64,000 nt of DNA, taken from NCBI RefSeq assembly GCF_000303155.1, contig NC_018719.1, positions 248,001 through 312,000 on the forward strand, read 5' to 3'. Position 1 is the first letter of the stretch. Each line of letters starts with the position of its first letter. The translations under genes and the position numbers were made by a program. Shown here piece after piece: positions 8,001-14,882 of the stretch. The notes under the pieces are model-generated. The model saw only the letters and a list, made by a program, of their open reading frames with translations. It searched no databases and was not told where the DNA came from. The stretch is from Candidatus Nitrososphaera gargensis Ga9.2. Lineage in GTDB: Archaea; Thermoproteota; Nitrososphaeria; Nitrososphaerales; Nitrososphaeraceae.

Positions 8001-8048
8001 GGCGCCCTGCGGGCGCTGGGCGCAAAACCTTATTTCGGCCGCTTTTTT
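8001..8048 (+). terminator. GC-rich hairpin and T-run after the late operon
   Basis: GCGCCC at 8002-8007 pairs with GGGCGC at 8018-8023, followed by GCTTTTTTG near 8041. This lies just past the last virion gene and would suit transcription termination. The same element is at 25863-25909 in copy B. Confidence 0.5.
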
Positions 8049-8130
8049 GCCCCTATCTTTTGGTTTTGTCCGAAAGTCCTATTTTGTAACAAAGTTCACA
8101 TTTTAGGCTTCGGGGAATGTTACGACTTAG

Positions 8131-8143
8131 GGGTTTCCAGAAA
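8131..8143. other. Internal attachment junction between provirus copies
   Basis: The shared sequence GGGTTTCCAGAAA ends here; the next bases CGCCAAAATG are the left end of the next unit, whereas at the right edge (26004) they are host sequence. This is therefore the att core joining copies A and B (right end to left end, as in the circular form). The exact crossover lies within the shared bases. Confidence 0.6.
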
Positions 8144-8170
8144 CGCCAAAATGACCTAAATTGAACGTGG

Positions 8171-8194
8171 GATTGTTACATTACTGTAACAATC
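8171..8194. promoter_or_regulatory. 24-bp palindrome in the proviral intergenic region
   Basis: Arms GATTGTTACA and TGTAACAATC are perfect inverted repeats around TTAC. A second inverted repeat GTAACA/TGTTAC follows at 8198-8215. The palindrome contains TTACTGTA, the motif repeated in the divergent promoter at 10101-10198, so the same regulator may bind both. Confidence 0.6.
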
Positions 8195-8238
8195 GCTGTA
8201 ACATTTCTTTGTTACGTATTTTGTGCGTAACTTTTGTG

Positions 8239-8300
8239 CGTGTACACTTTGGTTAAAACCGTACACAGGAACGTGTACACGTTACAAAAAAACGTGTACG
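8239..8300. promoter_or_regulatory. GTGTAC/GTACAC iteron cluster, candidate origin or operator
   Basis: The hexamer GTGTAC or its complement appears near 8240, 8261, 8273 and 8294, and AACGTGTACACGTT at 8270-8283 is a perfect 14-bp palindrome. The 460-bp block 7984-8446 has no convincing gene, is AT-rich and lies at the unit's left end. Iterons plus AT-rich DNA fit a replication origin, or a repressor array controlling 8447. Confidence 0.5.
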
Positions 8301-8408
8301 GTGCAATTGTCGATTATCCTAGGTTTGGTTACGGTTTTTTTGGTTTTCGTTACAGTAGACCTACAGTAGGCATCTAAAGCGTCAATCTCTTGAAAAATCT
8401 GCGTAAAA

Positions 8409-8418
8409 ATGTTTATAG
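8409..8418 (+). promoter_or_regulatory. TATA box for the HTH gene at 8447
   Basis: GTTTATAGGT lies about 30 bp upstream of ATG 8447, the normal archaeal distance for a leaderless transcript, and supports that start over the upstream TTG at 8426. Confidence 0.5.
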
Positions 8419-8446
8419 GTGACAATTGCAATATCTGATTTGCGCC

Positions 8447-8872
8447 ATGCCGACAAATCAGTATACTTACTTTGATCACAAGATGGGTCAGTTTGTCACA
8501 AAAACTGCTAGCAGGAAATTTTTGACCCCGGAAGAACGCCAACTAATTTGGAAACTGCGTAAAAGGCAACTGTCGATACATTACATAGCAAAGCGGTTAA
8601 AGTGCAGCACTCGTACAGTCTCACATTGGATACACAAGTTTGCTGAGGTTGAAGGCCAACAGTTTTACGACATGCGGAAAATCAATGATCGGATTAGACT
8701 GGCTGCTCGCAAGGCCATTAAACAAATCAAACATTCGCGCTGGCCTGTGATTGAATATTTGCGCAGGAAATTTGAAGAAACAAATGATATCCGATGGCTA
8801 CCGACAAATATCAGTGACTTTGATCGTTACAATACTTTTACAGTGCGATTGCTTGGAGGGCCGCCATTCTGA
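8447..8872 (+). CDS. HTH DNA-binding protein (141 aa), early proviral regulator
   Basis: Residues about 25-65 (LTPEERQLIWKLRKRQLSIH, then IAKRLKCSTRTVSHWIHKF) form a helix-turn-helix of the homeodomain-like/resolvase type; the rest is basic and helical. It is the first gene after the palindromic region, read from its own TATA box, so it may be a regulator or replication initiator acting on those palindromes. No catalytic motif is seen. Present once in the window because copy A is cut to the left. Confidence 0.65.
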   Translation: MPTNQYTYFDHKMGQFVTKTASRKFLTPEERQLIWKLRKRQLSIHYIAKRLKCSTRTVSHWIHKFAEVEGQQFYDMRKINDRIRLAARKAIKQIKHSRWPVIEYLRRKFEETNDIRWLPTNISDFDRYNTFTVRLLGGPPF

Positions 8873-8873
8873 C

Positions 8874-9248
8874 ATGGGCAACCATAGTGACAAGTGGACT
8901 TCAATTACAGTAAGCAGGGATGTATACAAGGCCCTCGAAAAGACTAAAAAGAATGGGGAAACATTCAATGATGTAGTTGCAAGCATGGTTGCAGAAAAAG
9001 AACGCTCGAAAAAACAGGAAAGTGAATTGGACTGGCTAGTCCGACAAGGGCCAGATTTTCTTGTTCCTTATGCCGGAAAATACATTGCAATTTGGAAGCA
9101 TGAAATAATTGGAGTGGGTAGACACGAGGGTGAGGCGTTGGATGCGGCTAGGAAAAAAGTGCCTGATTCAAACCCAACGATTATGGGCGTGCCGACACAA
9201 GAAGGCTTTATTGGTGGATTTAAAATTGCCAAAACAGCAAATACTTGA
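8874..9248 (+). CDS. RHH-DUF5678 fusion protein (124 aa), antitoxin-like
   Basis: ATG 8874 follows GGAGGG by about 13 bp; a longer upstream frame is not needed. Residues 8-45 (WTSITVSRDVYKALEKTKKN) look like a ribbon-helix-helix DNA-binding domain as in VapB/AbrB-like antitoxins. Residues about 55-115 (GKYIAIWKHEIIGVGRHEGE) match the DUF5678 pattern. The next gene is a retropepsin-like protease, and DUF5678 and clan AA proteases are commonly encoded side by side. Together they may be an autoregulated two-gene module. Confidence 0.6.
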   Translation: MGNHSDKWTSITVSRDVYKALEKTKKNGETFNDVVASMVAEKERSKKQESELDWLVRQGPDFLVPYAGKYIAIWKHEIIGVGRHEGEALDAARKKVPDSNPTIMGVPTQEGFIGGFKIAKTANT

Positions 9249-9654
9249 ATATCCTTGGCTGCCTTACAGAACAAGATATTTTGATGTTTTGTATTATCCT
9301 GTTGCCAACATCGCAGTGCGATATGGTCATTCAAACAACTGGTTATCTGGGTTATTCGTGATAGATAGCGGTGCTGACATTACCACTATGAACAAAATTG
9401 TTGCTGAAATGCTCGGTATTTCTGACTTTGAATCTGGCGAAAGAATAGAACTGACAGCAGCAGGGGGTAGTGCCATCGAAGCCCGAATACATAGGGTTGA
9501 TATCGCTTTTAATGGCATAGTTGTCCCTGACGTTAGAATTGCATTCGCAAAGAAAAACGAATTGAAAATGTCGCTGCTTGGAAGGCTCGATGTTTTTGAT
9601 TATTTTGATGTTAACTTGCAGGCAAGGACCAGAAGGACAATTTTGGTGCATTGA
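9214..9654 (+). CDS. Retropepsin-like aspartyl protease (about 146 aa)
   Basis: The catalytic signature appears as LFVIDSGADITTM (DSGAD at about 51-55), the D[TS]G motif of clan AA; the flap-type TAAGGS lies about 35 residues later and the closing hydrophobic-Gly segment is SLLGRLD. A single domain would act as a homodimer. The start is uncertain (TTG 9211, GTG 9214 or TTG 9226), overlapping the DUF5678 gene. It could be a module partner of that gene or process virion proteins; neither is proven. Confidence 0.65.
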   Translation: MDLKLPKQQILEYPWLPYRTRYFDVLYYPVANIAVRYGHSNNWLSGLFVIDSGADITTMNKIVAEMLGISDFESGERIELTAAGGSAIEARIHRVDIAFNGIVVPDVRIAFAKKNELKMSLLGRLDVFDYFDVNLQARTRRTILVH

Positions 9655-9678
9655 GTAATTCGGCACATGGGAATTAAA

Positions 9679-10089
9679 TCAATCGGTCGCTGAACCCTTG
9701 GACGCCCTAATTTTGGGAGGTCTGAAACCATGATCGATTAATATCTCATATACCTCTTTAATTGCAAAGCAAAAACCAACATGGCAGCAGTCGGCACTAT
9801 TGTCAAACTCACAAAATAATTGTTTTTCCTGATCGTTGATATAGACGTTGACATATTGACGCTTTCTGTGGTCGTAGAGCTCGACATAATTATCACGCTT
9901 GTCTTTGTATTCGATGAAGGGGCCATATTGCTGTAATTTCTCGTGATAATCGATATACTGAGTTAACAAGTTGTCAAGGTAGGCAGTAAATTTTTGATTC
10001 TTTGGGCGCTTTGTATCTTTTTCATAAATCTCTTCAAGTCGGCTCTTGACCTGATCCCGTACAGTTAATACCGTCCAGCCCTTCGCCAT
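9679..10089 (-). CDS. RHH-type regulator (136 aa), divergent
   Basis: Start ATG 10089 (MAKGWTVLTVRDQV) is chosen because a TATA-like TTTATAAT lies about 30 bp upstream; an upstream ATG would sit inside the promoter. The N-terminus fits a ribbon-helix-helix strand-helix pattern, followed by helical and beta parts with CC/C residues near the end. It is divergent to the 59-aa RHH gene, with four TTACTGTA boxes between. Likely a lysogeny-type repressor. Confidence 0.55.
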   Translation of the reverse strand: MAKGWTVLTVRDQVKSRLEEIYEKDTKRPKNQKFTAYLDNLLTQYIDYHEKLQQYGPFIEYKDKRDNYVELYDHRKRQYVNVYINDQEKQLFCEFDNSADCCHVGFCFAIKEVYEILIDHGFRPPKIRASKGSATD

Positions 10090-10100
10090 ACTACTGCATT

Positions 10101-10198
10101 TTACTGTATAATACATTATTATAAAGATATTAGTTTGTCAACTTTTACTGTAACTTCCTATAAAGTAATTTACTGTATAATGTTTATAAGTTACTGTA
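10101..10198. promoter_or_regulatory. Four TTACTGTA operators in a divergent promoter
   Basis: TTACTGTA occurs at 10101, 10145, 10170 and 10191, all in the same orientation. Two of them flank TTTATAAG (10183-10190), the TATA box of the rightward gene at 10214; one overlaps the start region of the leftward gene. Binding would shut both promoters, a classic switch layout. Confidence 0.65.
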
Positions 10199-10213
10199 AA
10201 ATCCAGTAAAGGT

Positions 10214-10393
10214 ATGGGAGAATACACATCGGCTACTATCTCTGTAAAGAGATACAATGGCTTGAAACAGGCTGCCGAGAGAGAAGGGAGGTCAATCACG
10301 GGCCAGCTTGATTGGATTTTGAAAAATGCAGGCGTGCCCGAGATCGACAACGAACAAACGCAAACGGTCAGAGTTGATAGGAGGAAGGCGTAA
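10214..10393 (+). CDS. Small RHH regulator (59 aa)
   Basis: Residues 5-40 (TSATISVKRYNGLKQAAERE then GRSITGQLDWIL) are a compact Arc/CopG-like ribbon-helix-helix with the strand-helix-Gly-helix layout. The ATG is 27 bp from its TATA box, so it is leaderless. It probably binds the TTACTGTA boxes and controls the integrase operon that follows. Its stop overlaps the next gene's Shine-Dalgarno region. Confidence 0.7.
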   Translation: MGEYTSATISVKRYNGLKQAAEREGRSITGQLDWILKNAGVPEIDNEQTQTVRVDRRKA

Positions 10394-10394
10394 G

Positions 10395-10547
10395 ATGCAG
10401 GATCAGAACATGCAATGGAAAGCCATCTGCCAAGTATCTGGTAGGTGTGTCGTTCTAACATCACGTCGCGGTATTGCAAAACATCTAAAATTCAAACACG
10501 AACTGGAGACAGGACACAAGACCCTTGTCAGAGGAGTGAAGGCGTAA
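10395..10547 (+). CDS. Mini zinc-finger protein (50 aa)
   Basis: ATG 10395 follows the RHH stop by one base. The frame contains CQVSGRC and, 15 residues later, HLKFKH, giving a C2H2-like finger (C-x5-C...H-x4-H) in a basic protein. It lies just before the integrase and could be a DNA-binding directionality or regulatory factor (inference). Confidence 0.6.
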   Translation: MQDQNMQWKAICQVSGRCVVLTSRRGIAKHLKFKHELETGHKTLVRGVKA

Positions 10548-10548
10548 C

Positions 10549-12108
10549 ATGGCGACCGTCACAGTTTCCACACCGCCGGCCGCCATGCCAGCGCCCACGC
10601 AAACAGAGATCGACGCTGTCAGTGCTACGAGCATGGAGACAACATCGACACCGCAGCGCGCCATTACTTCGCAAAAGAAGGTTAAGAAGGTTAGGACAGG
10701 CGGGCGCCTTGATGGCGTTAGGAGAAATTACCGCAGCGTCGGCGGCAAGACCTTTGATGACACAAACGCAGTAAAGGAACACATTCTACAGCTCATTGAA
10801 ACCAAGCCACGCACGCCACGGGAACTATGCAAACTGACAGGCTACAGCCGCATGAACATCAACCGCTACACTAGCAAACTGGCCAAGGAAGGCAAGATCG
10901 AAAAAGACGGCCACATGTGGAAAAAGAAGAACCTGACGGCGGCGCAAGTGGCTCAAGTTCTTGTAGAAAATCTGAGCGAAGAAGAATTTGGACAACTACC
11001 AATATTGAAGCCGTGGATCGAAAAACTGGGCGACAACCCAAGCCGAGGCGAGCGCCGAGAATTTTCTTGTTTCCGAAATATTTGCCTTGGCATCTATCTT
11101 CCGGGTTTCAAGTGCAATCCTGAGAACTGGCAATACAAGGAAACAACCAGAGAATTTGCCGAAAAATACAAGGCAGCGACTGGCAGGAAAAAGCCACCCT
11201 ATGGAGTACGACAATCAATCAGAACATTCCTTGGCGTTTGCCTTGGCATCCCGCTGCGTGAGAACCCGTTTTTGATACAAATAGGCATCGACGGCGAAAA
11301 AGAGAACATTGGCGCCCATGGCGACATCAAAATATCGGAAGAAGACGGCGAACTTGACAAGGCGATCGAGTATTGTAAATCGTTACCGGAGCCGCTTAAC
11401 TTGCAGATGCTGGCCCTGCTAGCCTTCAACATGGAAGCAATGCCTAGATCAGAACGTGGTATGCTCATAGAAGTGGAAGACGTATCTTTTGAAGATCAGG
11501 TAATCGAGCAGGCATGGCTCAAAAACTACGCCAAACCTGTCCGTGATCCCGACCAACTACAAATGCTTCATGCGCTGGCTTTGGCTTTGCCTGATGGCGT
11601 TGTAAGATTCGAGCGCGTCACGCGCAGGATCGCAGTTGTAAAGCACCTTGAAACCAAGACGGGCGACGAATGGGAAACCTACATCATTACCCCGGCGCTA
11701 GTGCAAGCAGCTGAAACATGGATCGAACAGAGAAGAAATGCGCCCGGCGTAAGCTGGATTGACAGCGAAGGCAACAGGCATGAGGGCTACAGATACGTTT
11801 TCTATGACGGCCACGACATCAATCCGGACGAAACACAAGAGGGCGGAATACTAGAACAGGTCAACGCTCAATACAATTTTCGCGAAAACCTCCGGGCACT
11901 ATATCGCCACCTTGGCAAGACTGACGCATATATGTTCAAGCAACCACTATACACGCTCAGGCATTGCGGCGCCCAGCTGATGCTGGAGCGGAGCGACTAT
12001 GATTATGATTATGTCGCAGAGCACGGATGGAACGACACTGCTACACTGAGGACATGGTACGGTCACAGAGGTAAGGCGTCGCTAAAGGACAAACTGCTTC
12101 ATAGGTGA
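10549..12108 (+). CDS. Tyrosine recombinase / integrase (519 aa)
   Basis: An N-terminal winged-HTH segment (about 72-125, LCKLTGYSRMNINRYTSKL) precedes a tyrosine-recombinase domain. Catalytic candidates: R300 in PRSER, R471-H472 in LRHCG, H492/W494 in EHGW and the nucleophile Y504 in TWYG. The C-terminal spacing fits archaeal and phage integrases. It would join the circular form to the chromosome at the att site seen at 8131-8143/25992-26004. The gene is not split by integration, so unlike SSV integrases it stays intact in the lysogen. Confidence 0.85.
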   Translation: MATVTVSTPPAAMPAPTQTEIDAVSATSMETTSTPQRAITSQKKVKKVRTGGRLDGVRRNYRSVGGKTFDDTNAVKEHILQLIETKPRTPRELCKLTGYSRMNINRYTSKLAKEGKIEKDGHMWKKKNLTAAQVAQVLVENLSEEEFGQLPILKPWIEKLGDNPSRGERREFSCFRNICLGIYLPGFKCNPENWQYKETTREFAEKYKAATGRKKPPYGVRQSIRTFLGVCLGIPLRENPFLIQIGIDGEKENIGAHGDIKISEEDGELDKAIEYCKSLPEPLNLQMLALLAFNMEAMPRSERGMLIEVEDVSFEDQVIEQAWLKNYAKPVRDPDQLQMLHALALALPDGVVRFERVTRRIAVVKHLETKTGDEWETYIITPALVQAAETWIEQRRNAPGVSWIDSEGNRHEGYRYVFYDGHDINPDETQEGGILEQVNAQYNFRENLRALYRHLGKTDAYMFKQPLYTLRHCGAQLMLERSDYDYDYVAEHGWNDTATLRTWYGHRGKASLKDKLLHR

Positions 12109-12115
12109 TCAGCTC

Positions 12116-12913
12116 ATGGCACGAGCATTTTCCATTAGAATCGGTGACGCATTCGCTGACTTTTTGGAGACACTGGGAGACAAAAGGAAAGCGATAGAAA
12201 ACGCACTTGATCTCAAAAGAAAATTCGACGCCGGTCAGCTCGTCGAAGTCAACACGCTACTAAAAGGCCAAGAATCTGACGCCTGCATTTTTGGACTAAA
12301 AGACGTTGATCCGCTGTCCAATGTTGCAGATACCAACTGCCCCATAAAAAAAATCTACCCTGCATTGAAAAAGGCCGAAAACGGCGAAGAGCTGGCAAAG
12401 TTCTGCGCTAAATGTCCTTGGCGTGACCACGATAAAGTGGTTTACAAACTAAAGACCCGCTACACTAACCTATTCAGAGAAGCACTCGAAAATGCAGAAG
12501 TTCAAACAATCGTAAGCGTGCCGACCACTGACACGCCACAGGAACGACATGAAGCGGCTACTACTACAATGGTGAAAGCAACAACTCGTGTCAGCGCCAA
12601 AAAAGAAGGCTGGCAATCGACTTGTTATCGCTGCGGGCAAACTGTTTACTATCACAAGAGCGTGAAAAGTTCAAGTGGCAAACACATTCCGCTGGATAAC
12701 TTGGAAGAACGCAAAACCCATGATTGCCCTAACTATGAGCCAAAACTGCGAACACAAGCGCCAGTATCGACAACAAGGCAAGAGAAGCGGTGGGAACCCC
12801 GGTATTGTGATTGTGGCATAAAGTACACTGACAAATCAGAGATGGCCGCACACGTCAAGACAGTTCACAATCGCAATCTGACGCCATATGAAGCGCAGGA
12901 GGAGCAGGCATGA
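12116..12913 (+). CDS. Multi-zinc-site protein (265 aa)
   Basis: The first about 60 residues are helical. Cys sites include C94/C97-like CAKC followed by PW, a CYRCGQ knuckle with a later HDC, and a C-terminal C2H2 finger CDCGIKYTDKSEMAAHVKTVH. It starts 7 bp after the integrase and overlaps the next ATG by 4 bp. Probably a nucleic-acid-binding protein; the central CAKCPW site recalls 4Fe-4S or zinc sites in phage WhiB-like and replication factors, but no assignment is safe. Confidence 0.55.
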   Translation: MARAFSIRIGDAFADFLETLGDKRKAIENALDLKRKFDAGQLVEVNTLLKGQESDACIFGLKDVDPLSNVADTNCPIKKIYPALKKAENGEELAKFCAKCPWRDHDKVVYKLKTRYTNLFREALENAEVQTIVSVPTTDTPQERHEAATTTMVKATTRVSAKKEGWQSTCYRCGQTVYYHKSVKSSSGKHIPLDNLEERKTHDCPNYEPKLRTQAPVSTTRQEKRWEPRYCDCGIKYTDKSEMAAHVKTVHNRNLTPYEAQEEQA

Positions 12914-13332
12914 TCAAACTGCTAACACTGAAAGATATAGCGCCAAAATGGGCGCATCGGCTCAGAAAGAAGGCAGAGCCACGCATCATAGCCGAAAACA
13001 AAGAGCTGATCTATGACTATCAAACTTGCATAGTTACAGAAGCGCACGGCGGCAAACACCCATACAAAACGCCTAACGGCAAGATATGTGCGGAATGCAC
13101 CGAAGCGGCGGGCTTGCTGTCTTACTACTATCGCAAGCGCGACCATGAAGAATTTGAAATCACGCTCAAGCGCTGGATTCTACACTGGAACGCAAGGCAC
13201 GCCGGCAAGGAATACCGCAAAGCGGTAGCAGACTGGATGATAAAGCACTTCAAACTTGAGGACGTGCTAAACGTTCAGCGCTACGTCGATCCAATAATCG
13301 AGCAGTTCTACCAAAGGAGGCCGCTTAATTGA
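12910..13332 (+). CDS. Helical protein with one CxxC pair (140 aa)
   Basis: Basic, mostly helical, with CAEC near residue 58 and an upstream Cys (QTC) and His (EAHGGKH), which could form one zinc site. Overlaps neighbours on both sides by 4 bp. Unknown function in the early block. Confidence 0.55.
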   Translation: MIKLLTLKDIAPKWAHRLRKKAEPRIIAENKELIYDYQTCIVTEAHGGKHPYKTPNGKICAECTEAAGLLSYYYRKRDHEEFEITLKRWILHWNARHAGKEYRKAVADWMIKHFKLEDVLNVQRYVDPIIEQFYQRRPLN

Positions 13333-13523
13333 GTCAGCAGCACGGCATACTCCACAAAGAGCGCAGATACTATAGCATCCTTGACGATTGCCCGGCTTGT
13401 GGTGCAAACAGGCTAAAAGACAACAGTCAAGGGCTCAACGACAAGGGCAAGGGCGACAATCGGATCGTTTACTGTAGAACGTGCGGTTGGGTTCAGACAA
13501 GGAGGGCGGTTGCCGTAACATGA
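13329..13523 (+). CDS. Zinc-ribbon protein (64 aa)
   Basis: CPACGANRL at residues 21-29 and CRTCGW at about 50-55 form a classic zinc ribbon similar to TFIIS/TFB-type knuckles. TTG start in the coupled ATGA-like overlap with the previous gene. Possibly a viral transcription or replication accessory factor. Confidence 0.65.
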   Translation: MSQQHGILHKERRYYSILDDCPACGANRLKDNSQGLNDKGKGDNRIVYCRTCGWVQTRRAVAVT

Positions 13524-13690
13524 CCGCTGAATTACAAACAATCGGCTGCCGTGTCTGCACCGAAGAATACTTGCAAAAATACCCGCTTGCAAGGGCAGGA
13601 TGGCCGCTCTACGAACAAAGCGAATTGACGCCATGTCGCCGCTGTCATTTTTGGCTTTGCAAAAAGCACCAAGGAGGGCCAGTGAGTTGA
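13520..13690 (+). CDS. Four-Cys zinc protein (56 aa)
   Basis: The frame starting ATG 13520 (overlapping the previous stop by ATGA) holds GCRVC near residue 9-13, then CRRCHFWLCKKH near the end, enough ligands for a zinc knuckle or RING-like site. No family recognised. Confidence 0.55.
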   Translation: MTAELQTIGCRVCTEEYLQKYPLARAGWPLYEQSELTPCRRCHFWLCKKHQGGPVS

Positions 13691-13691
13691 C

Positions 13692-13955
13692 ATGCCAAAA
13701 AGAAAAACCGGGATCGGCTTTAACCCCAGCTACAGCCCGACAGTGGCAGAGCTGCACCCTGCTAACGAAAAATGCGCCGGTTGCGGCTGTCCAAATTCGG
13801 CACACGGCCACAGGATCGGAAAGTGCTACAATCGAAAGTATGTTGCTGAGGGAAATAGCACTTTCGAGATTACTTGCAACTGCCTTCAATTCCGACCTAC
13901 GGAGCTGGTGAAAATTGAGCCAAGAAATACCAATAGAAATAGGCGTAATTTGTAA
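13692..13955 (+). CDS. Cys/His-rich zinc protein (87 aa)
   Basis: CAGCGC plus HGH and a later C (IGKCYN) and CNC provide a cluster of metal ligands between residues 28 and 65. ATG 13692 is one base after the previous stop. The C-terminus overlaps the next gene. Function unknown. Confidence 0.55.
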   Translation: MPKRKTGIGFNPSYSPTVAELHPANEKCAGCGCPNSAHGHRIGKCYNRKYVAEGNSTFEITCNCLQFRPTELVKIEPRNTNRNRRNL

Positions 13956-14091
13956 GTGCGGCCAAGCCTTCAAGCATGTGCTCAATTTCGTCAACCATGC
14001 CAAGAAGTGTGACAAATTCGCCAAGACGGACAGCGGTTTGAAGCGGATCGCAGAGCAATTGCTATCACTGAAGGAGGGATCGCTTGCTTGA
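13915..14091 (+). CDS. Zinc-finger protein (58 aa)
   Basis: TTG start at 13915, behind GGAG at 13901, gives MSQEIPIEIGVI, then CKCGQAFKHVLNFVNHAKKC, a C2HC finger. The frame ends with TGA at 14089 that overlaps the next TTG start. The whole gene is read in a different frame from its neighbours, and the overlap on both sides shows extreme packing. Confidence 0.55.
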   Translation: MSQEIPIEIGVICKCGQAFKHVLNFVNHAKKCDKFAKTDSGLKRIAEQLLSLKEGSLA

Positions 14092-14270
14092 CTGATTCAT
14101 TGACAGGGCTACAAACCGTTTATGATCTGTTCTACAGGGCTGGCTACTATTGCCAGTTTTGTGGAGCGTTCAGAACGCAGAAAAATGCCATGATTAAACA
14201 CATCAAGAGCTGGCATAGCGAAGCGGTCAGACGGCAAGTCGAAAAAATGCAATCGGAGGATCAGGCATGA
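14088..14270 (+). CDS. C2H2 zinc-finger protein (60 aa)
   Basis: CQFCGAFRTQKNAMIKHIKS followed by WH is a textbook C-x2-C-x12-H-x4-H finger at residues 22-43. TTG start overlaps the upstream TGA and the stop overlaps the next ATG. A DNA- or RNA-binding role is expected for the family. Confidence 0.7.
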   Translation: MTDSLTGLQTVYDLFYRAGYYCQFCGAFRTQKNAMIKHIKSWHSEAVRRQVEKMQSEDQA

Positions 14271-14380
14271 AACTCAATCGTGCAAACACTGTTACGAACA
14301 AGATGCTATACTACGGACAAGACCCGCTAAAGTGGATTTGGCTCTGGCTGAATCATCCAAAGTGGACGAGGGCGAATTAG
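14267..14380 (+). CDS. Micro-ORF (37 aa), Trp-rich
   Basis: ATG 14267 in the ATGA overlap opens 37 codons ending KWIWLWLNHPKWTRAN. The stop is followed directly by the next ATG. Coupling at both ends supports translation, but there is no family to compare. Confidence 0.4.
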   Translation: MKLNRANTVTNKMLYYGQDPLKWIWLWLNHPKWTRAN

Positions 14381-14578
14381 ATGAGCGGGAATAATGCCAG
14401 TAGTTGCGACCGCTGCTTAGAGCCATCGACAATAAAATACAGCTATGGCCTACGATGCACAAAACACGGACTCGAAGAAATAGCCGACTTGCTACGACAT
14501 CTAAAACGAGAGGGCAAAATCGATGATGAAGGACTAGGCTGGCTTATGGAAGTTTGCCGGAGGTTGATCAGTCCTTGA
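14381..14578 (+). CDS. Zinc-knuckle protein (65 aa)
   Basis: CDRC at residues 9-12 and CTKH at about 26-29 form a potential C3H site, followed by a charged helix. Starts right after the previous stop. Unknown function. Confidence 0.55.
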   Translation: MSGNNASSCDRCLEPSTIKYSYGLRCTKHGLEEIADLLRHLKREGKIDDEGLGWLMEVCRRLISP

Positions 14579-14880
14579 GCAAGCGCTATCAAGGGATCGG
14601 TTGGCGGCCATGCCCTGTATGCGGTAAGCAGGGCTATGCCTACAAAATGGACGGCCATTTTGAGCTCAAGCATCCGGCATCAATTCAAGATAGCCAGCAA
14701 ATGACATTCACCGATTCAAGCCTTGCAATGCAACCAAAAGCGAAACAAAAAACCTGCTACGTGAGAAAAGGAACAAAGCGATTTTCTAAAGTGCCCTATG
14801 GCATCTATGCCAAGCGCATCAAAAGTAGTATACCGAGTATACCAACCGACAGGATCGCAGTATTCCCCGGTGCAATCTAG
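14575..14880 (+). CDS. C2H2 zinc-finger protein (101 aa)
   Basis: TTG 14575 overlaps the previous TGA. CPVCGKQGYAYKMDGHFELKH at about residues 13-33 is a C2H2 finger; the rest is basic (KRFSKVPYGIYAKRIKSS). The upstream TTG-less extension adds only seven residues and is not needed. Confidence 0.6.
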   Translation: MSKRYQGIGWRPCPVCGKQGYAYKMDGHFELKHPASIQDSQQMTFTDSSLAMQPKAKQKTCYVRKGTKRFSKVPYGIYAKRIKSSIPSIPTDRIAVFPGAI

Positions 14881-14882
14881 TC

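Larger units (their letters stand above)
1..8143. mobile_element. Provirus copy A (right-hand part, left end outside window)
   Basis: This stretch matches 17730-26004 in the same orientation; the deduced proteins are the same apart from one 132-bp repeat unit missing here. It carries the late (virion) gene block. The shared sequence continues to base 8143, after which the next proviral unit begins, so this is the upstream member of a head-to-tail array. How many copies lie to the left cannot be seen. Confidence 0.9.

Noticed and set aside
7980-8159. 59-codon frame after the stalk gene in copy A, running into host DNA in copy B
   Set aside because: It spans a hairpin and T-run and its end changes with the junction; more likely a terminator region, though an ATGA overlap leaves some doubt.
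8751-8873. Longer N-terminus for the RHH-DUF5678 gene
   Set aside because: The extension overlaps the HTH gene, whereas ATG 8874 has a good ribosome site and gives a normal RHH start.
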